A stretch of DNA of 64,000 bases from ECT2AJA-110-A sp035399845 (GTDB lineage: Bacteria > Planctomycetota > Phycisphaerae > UBA1845 > UTPLA1): positions 30,505 to 94,504 of the forward strand of contig DAOPJV010000019.1 of assembly GCA_035399845.1 (NCBI GenBank). The letters are read 5' to 3'. The notes beneath the pieces were generated by a model. It worked only from the letters and a program-made list of their open reading frames with translations. It had not been told where the DNA came from and did not search any database. A program made the position numbers and the translations under genes. Of this stretch, positions 61,097 through 64,000 are shown piece by piece (the stretch's first letter is position 1; every line of letters starts with the position of its first letter).

Positions 61097-64000
61097 TCAT
61101 TGACCCAGAATCGCGAGCGTAAACGCCTGGAGGTCGGCGCCATCGACGATGCCGTCGCCGTTCATGTCGGCGGCGATGGCGTGCGCCGGGTTTCGAATCT
61201 GCGTGTTTCCATCCAGCAGCTCTGAAACAAAGCTCGCCAGATCCGATCCGTCGAACTCGCCATCGATGAAGCCGTCAATGAAGCCCGGGATGTCCAGGCC
61301 GTTGATGGCGCCATCCTGGTTCAGATCCCCGGCCCCGTCCTTCGCCATGAGGGTGTTCACAAACAGCGTGACATCGACCGCATCCACGTCGTTGTCGCCA
61401 TCGATGTCGCCGGGAACGCCCTGTGTCACGCGAACATTGTGCGTCAGGACCGCGGACCACGGAATCAGACCGCGGGCGTAGGCGGCGGAACTGGCATCGC
61501 TCGGCAGCACATCGAAGCTCGCGAACGGCGCGGGGCCCGAGGCGACGACTTCTATGACGCCGAGACGCGTCCACTCCGGCTCGATCGAAACGCCCTCTTC
61601 AAGAATCGACCCGCCGATGTCGCTGACGACGCCCGGTGTGTCCACCTGGCCGCTCGTAAGGACGGTCCACGCGTCGGAGACACTGACAGCTTCAACGGCG
61701 GTCGCCGGGGCGCGATAGGCCACGTCGACATAGGCGGATGTCAGACCCGAATTGACGTTCCCAACATCGCTCGCCCAAAGCTCGATGTAGTAAGTCTCTC
61801 CGAGCCCGACACTTTCGAGAGATGTCGGCAGGGCTGTTGCCGTGTCCGAAGATGACGGGCTCGACAGCGCGAGCAGTGTGACATCGAGATCGACCTCGCC
61901 GGGCGAAGGGCCACCGCCGCGATCTTCGTCGCAGACCGGATAGAGAATCGTCGGGTCGTCGACATCCTTCTGCCAGCCGGTCGCGAACCAGCTCAGATCA
62001 CCGGGCCCGACAATCCCGTCGCAATCGAAATCGTGCGCCGGATTCGCAGGCGGAACCGTCTGTAGCCACGAACCCAGGAACAGGGCGAAGTCACCGAAGC
62101 CGATGAATCCGTCGCCGTTGAGGTCATACGTGACAGTTGTCGCCTCCACCTGAAGTTCGAGCAATCCGAGGTCCACGAACGCCCAGCTGACGGGGCCCGG
62201 GGCGCCGATACCATTCTGACTTGGCTGCAGTTCAATGACGCACGGGCTACCTTCGCCCGGTCGCATCTCAATCCAGCCGACGCGCACCCACTCGGGCGCC
62301 ACGGCGACGCCGGAATCAAACGTCGCGGCGCCGAACTCGTCCACCTTGCCGGCCTGAATCGTCCCTTCCGGGAGGAAGTCAAATTCGCCACCGTGCCGGA
62401 CCTCTGTTGCAACTGTCGTTCCGCAGAAGGCGACATCGACATAGACGCCGGAAATTCCCTGCGTTACGGCGCCGACATCGCTGACCCACACTTCGAGATA
62501 GTAGCGGCTGCCCTCGTGGACGATATTGATCGACTCGGGCAGTTCCATGCGCGTTTCGCTCGTCAGCGCGGGATTGATGAGCGTCGCGACCGGCATGACA
62601 CGGACTTCCGTTTCGCACTCGTCGGGGACGCCATTGCCGTCGACGTCACTACTCGCGCCCATGGCGATATCGCATTCGTCCGGTGTTCCGTTCCCGTTGC
62701 AGTCCAGGGCCACGCCGTTGACAAAGTCGCAGAGGTCGGCGTTTCCGTTGCCGTTGCAGTCCGTCGCCCCGCCGGGTTCGCAGGTGTCGAGAACCCCGTT
62801 CATGTTGCAGTCAGCGCCGGAAAGCTGACAGGCGTCGGGCACGAGATCGTTGTTGCAGTCCGCGGCCCCCGCCGCGATGTCACAGATGTCCTGGAGACCG
62901 TTGCCGTCGCAATCCTCGTCCACCTCGCACTCATCCGGGGCGCCGTTTTGGTTGCAGTCATTGCTGGTTCCGTCAGCAATGTCGCATTCGTCCAGCGCGC
63001 CGTTGAGATTGCAGTCATTCACGGGAATCGGCGCAGTGGAATTCACCCAGATCGGGTCACTGCTGTCACTCGCGGCGGCATTGGTCCCAAGCCAGCCGTG
63101 ATTGCCGTTTGCCGAACCGTCGGTCACCTGTTGTCCCTGTCCTTCATCGAAGCCCCAATAGCCTGCGAGCCCCGTTTCGTTTCCGACGAGCGGACGTTGC
63201 ATCGCGTCGACCAACTGCGACTGAGTTCGCGCGACTGACCAGATCCGCACCTCGTCAATCTGTCCATCAAAGCTCTCGTTGCTCGCGTTGAGGTAGTTTC
63301 CGATCCCAATATCGCTGCCGGAATACAACAGCGGTCCCACCGCGGGGACTTCGTGCCTGAGCTGACCGTCAACATAGAGGCGTACGTAATTGCCTGTTGC
63401 GGAATAGACGCCCGCGACGTGATGCCACGCTCCGAAATAGGTTGATGTCGGCGCCGTATCGGTCGCCTGCACCGAGCCCAGCGTCGCATTGTCGATCCTC
63501 AATTGAAGACGACCGTTGCCGCCTTGCTGCCAGGAGAGAATAAACCCGGATCCGAAACTCCCTGCGCTGCGAACGATGCGACTGTGGAGAGCGCCCGCCG
63601 AATCCGGACGGATCCACGCTTCGACGGTGAGTTCGTCCGACGGCTCAAGTACCGAACTTCGCGGTATCCGGACCAGGTCACCCGCGCCGTCAAAGTCGAG
63701 GGCGTAGTTCGCTGACTGCAGCTCGCACGAGTCGGGCACGCCGTTCTCGTTGCAGTCCGCGGCGCCGGCTGCGATTTCACAATCGTCCGGCACGTCGTTG
63801 CCGTTGCAGTCGTTGCCAACCAGCTCGCACTCATCCGGGACGCCGTTGGCGTTGCAGTCGTTATCGATCAGCTCGCACGCGTCGGGTATTGCGTTGGCGT
63901 TACAATCCGCGTAGGTGCCCGCAAACAGATCACAGAGATCGCTGACGCCGTTGCCGTCGCAATCTTCCAGACCGCCGGGCTCGCACTCGTCGGGGACGCC
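61097..64000 (-). CDS. Large secreted protein with D-C-N-x-N-G repeats, LamG, cohesin-like and dockerin-like modules (5' end outside window)
   Basis: 967 residues are visible and the frame is open at the window edge, so the N-terminus and signal peptide lie beyond it. Visible order: residues 1-95, calcium-binding-type repeats (DCNANGVPDECEL pattern); 96-317, a LamG/concanavalin-like domain (YALDFDGAGDLVRIP ... SFDGQIDEVRIWSVARTQSQ); 324-460, more repeats (at least 13 in all); 467-623, a cohesin-like beta domain; 625-667, dockerin-like (YDLNGDGFIGFGDFALFLGS); 700-857, a second cohesin-like domain; 863-967, dockerin-like loops (GDIDGDNDVDAVDVTLFVNT, ADMNGDGIVDGADLQAFTLA). It is probably a surface adhesin or structural protein. 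The 60865-61096 gap to hcp shows nothing recognisable. Confidence 0.88.
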   Translation of the reverse strand, partial: GVPDECEPGGLEDCDGNGVSDLCDLFAGTYADCNANAIPDACELIDNDCNANGVPDECELVGNDCNGNDVPDDCEIAAGAADCNENGVPDSCELQSANYALDFDGAGDLVRIPRSSVLEPSDELTVEAWIRPDSAGALHSRIVRSAGSFGSGFILSWQQGGNGRLQLRIDNATLGSVQATDTAPTSTYFGAWHHVAGVYSATGNYVRLYVDGQLRHEVPAVGPLLYSGSDIGIGNYLNASNESFDGQIDEVRIWSVARTQSQLVDAMQRPLVGNETGLAGYWGFDEGQGQQVTDGSANGNHGWLGTNAAASDSSDPIWVNSTAPIPVNDCNLNGALDECDIADGTSNDCNQNGAPDECEVDEDCDGNGLQDICDIAAGAADCNNDLVPDACQLSGADCNMNGVLDTCEPGGATDCNGNGNADLCDFVNGVALDCNGNGTPDECDIAMGASSDVDGNGVPDECETEVRVMPVATLINPALTSETRMELPESINIVHEGSRYYLEVWVSDVGAVTQGISGVYVDVAFCGTTVATEVRHGGEFDFLPEGTIQAGKVDEFGAATFDSGVAVAPEWVRVGWIEMRPGEGSPCVIELQPSQNGIGAPGPVSWAFVDLGLLELQVEATTVTYDLNGDGFIGFGDFALFLGSWLQTVPPANPAHDFDCDGIVGPGDLSWFATGWQKDVDDPTILYPVCDEDRGGGPSPGEVDLDVTLLALSSPSSSDTATALPTSLESVGLGETYYIELWASDVGNVNSGLTSAYVDVAYRAPATAVEAVSVSDAWTVLTSGQVDTPGVVSDIGGSILEEGVSIEPEWTRLGVIEVVASGPAPFASFDVLPSDASSAAYARGLIPWSAVLTHNVRVTQGVPGDIDGDNDVDAVDVTLFVNTLMAKDGAGDLNQDGAINGLDIPGFIDGFIDGEFDGSDLASFVSELLDGNTQIRNPAHAIAADMNGDGIVDGADLQAFTLAILGQ

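Noticed and set aside
1..64000. tRNA, rRNA or CRISPR array
   Set aside because: No T-arm or anticodon-stem pattern, no rRNA-like conserved blocks and no regularly spaced short repeats were seen; the D-C-N-x-N-G and TSP3 repeats are coding.

Overview
The window is high-GC bacterial DNA with the gene content of a planctomycete (phylum Planctomycetota). The signs are: ECF sigma factor / Ser-Thr kinase gene pairs with WD40 tails, large secreted proteins ending in dockerin-like EF-hand pairs, thrombospondin type-3 and D-C-N-x-N-G calcium-binding repeats, a PEP-CTERM-like tail, a prepilin-type protein of the planctomycete kind, and PQQ-like beta-propellers. No rRNA, tRNA or CRISPR array was seen. 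All assignments come from reading translations and motifs; no search was run.

Layout. 1-10.8 kb is an accessory, rearranged region. It holds the 3' end of a kinase, two pairs of long direct repeats (R1a/R1b and R2a/R2b) enclosing different genes, a helix-turn-helix protein of unknown type, a methyltransferase, a HAF-repeat secreted protein, the deletion scar of a type I restriction system, a YebC/YeeN-family gene, and a decayed paralogue. 10.9-18.0 kb is one giant secreted repeat protein. 18.4-22.4 kb is an ECF sigma / WD40-kinase pair. 22.9-25.4 kb is a secreted dockerin-tailed protein with a consensus sigma-54 promoter upstream and a strong hairpin terminator behind it.

25.8-35.5 kb is a tightly overlapping eight-gene operon: three GT-B glycosyltransferases, an ABC exporter half-transporter, two APH-fold phosphotransferases, a prepilin-like protein and an SNase-like membrane protein. 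It probably makes and exports a surface glycan or glycolipid. 35.9-47.3 kb is a secretome island with two converging arms carrying paralogous proteins (two small dockerin proteins, two tail-fibre-like GIGT-repeat proteins, two crystallin-like-domain proteins). It also has a metalloprotease and a PI-PLC-like phosphodiesterase. Four of these proteins appear to share a C-terminal module.

47.5-51.4 kb and 54.7-58.6 kb are two more ECF sigma / kinase pairs. Between them lie a PQQ-like propeller and a lipoprotein whose cysteine spacing and core motifs match plant violaxanthin de-epoxidase, the most surprising gene in the window. 58.7-60.9 kb is a divergent Crp/Fnr regulator and hybrid cluster protein (hcp) pair with a perfect FNR-type box between them. 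61.1-64.0 kb is the 3' part of a large secreted protein with LamG, cohesin-like and dockerin-like modules.

Overall the window suggests a bacterium that invests in regulated surface and secreted proteins, with kinase-linked sigma factors as the main visible signalling devices and a small anaerobic or nitrosative stress module.
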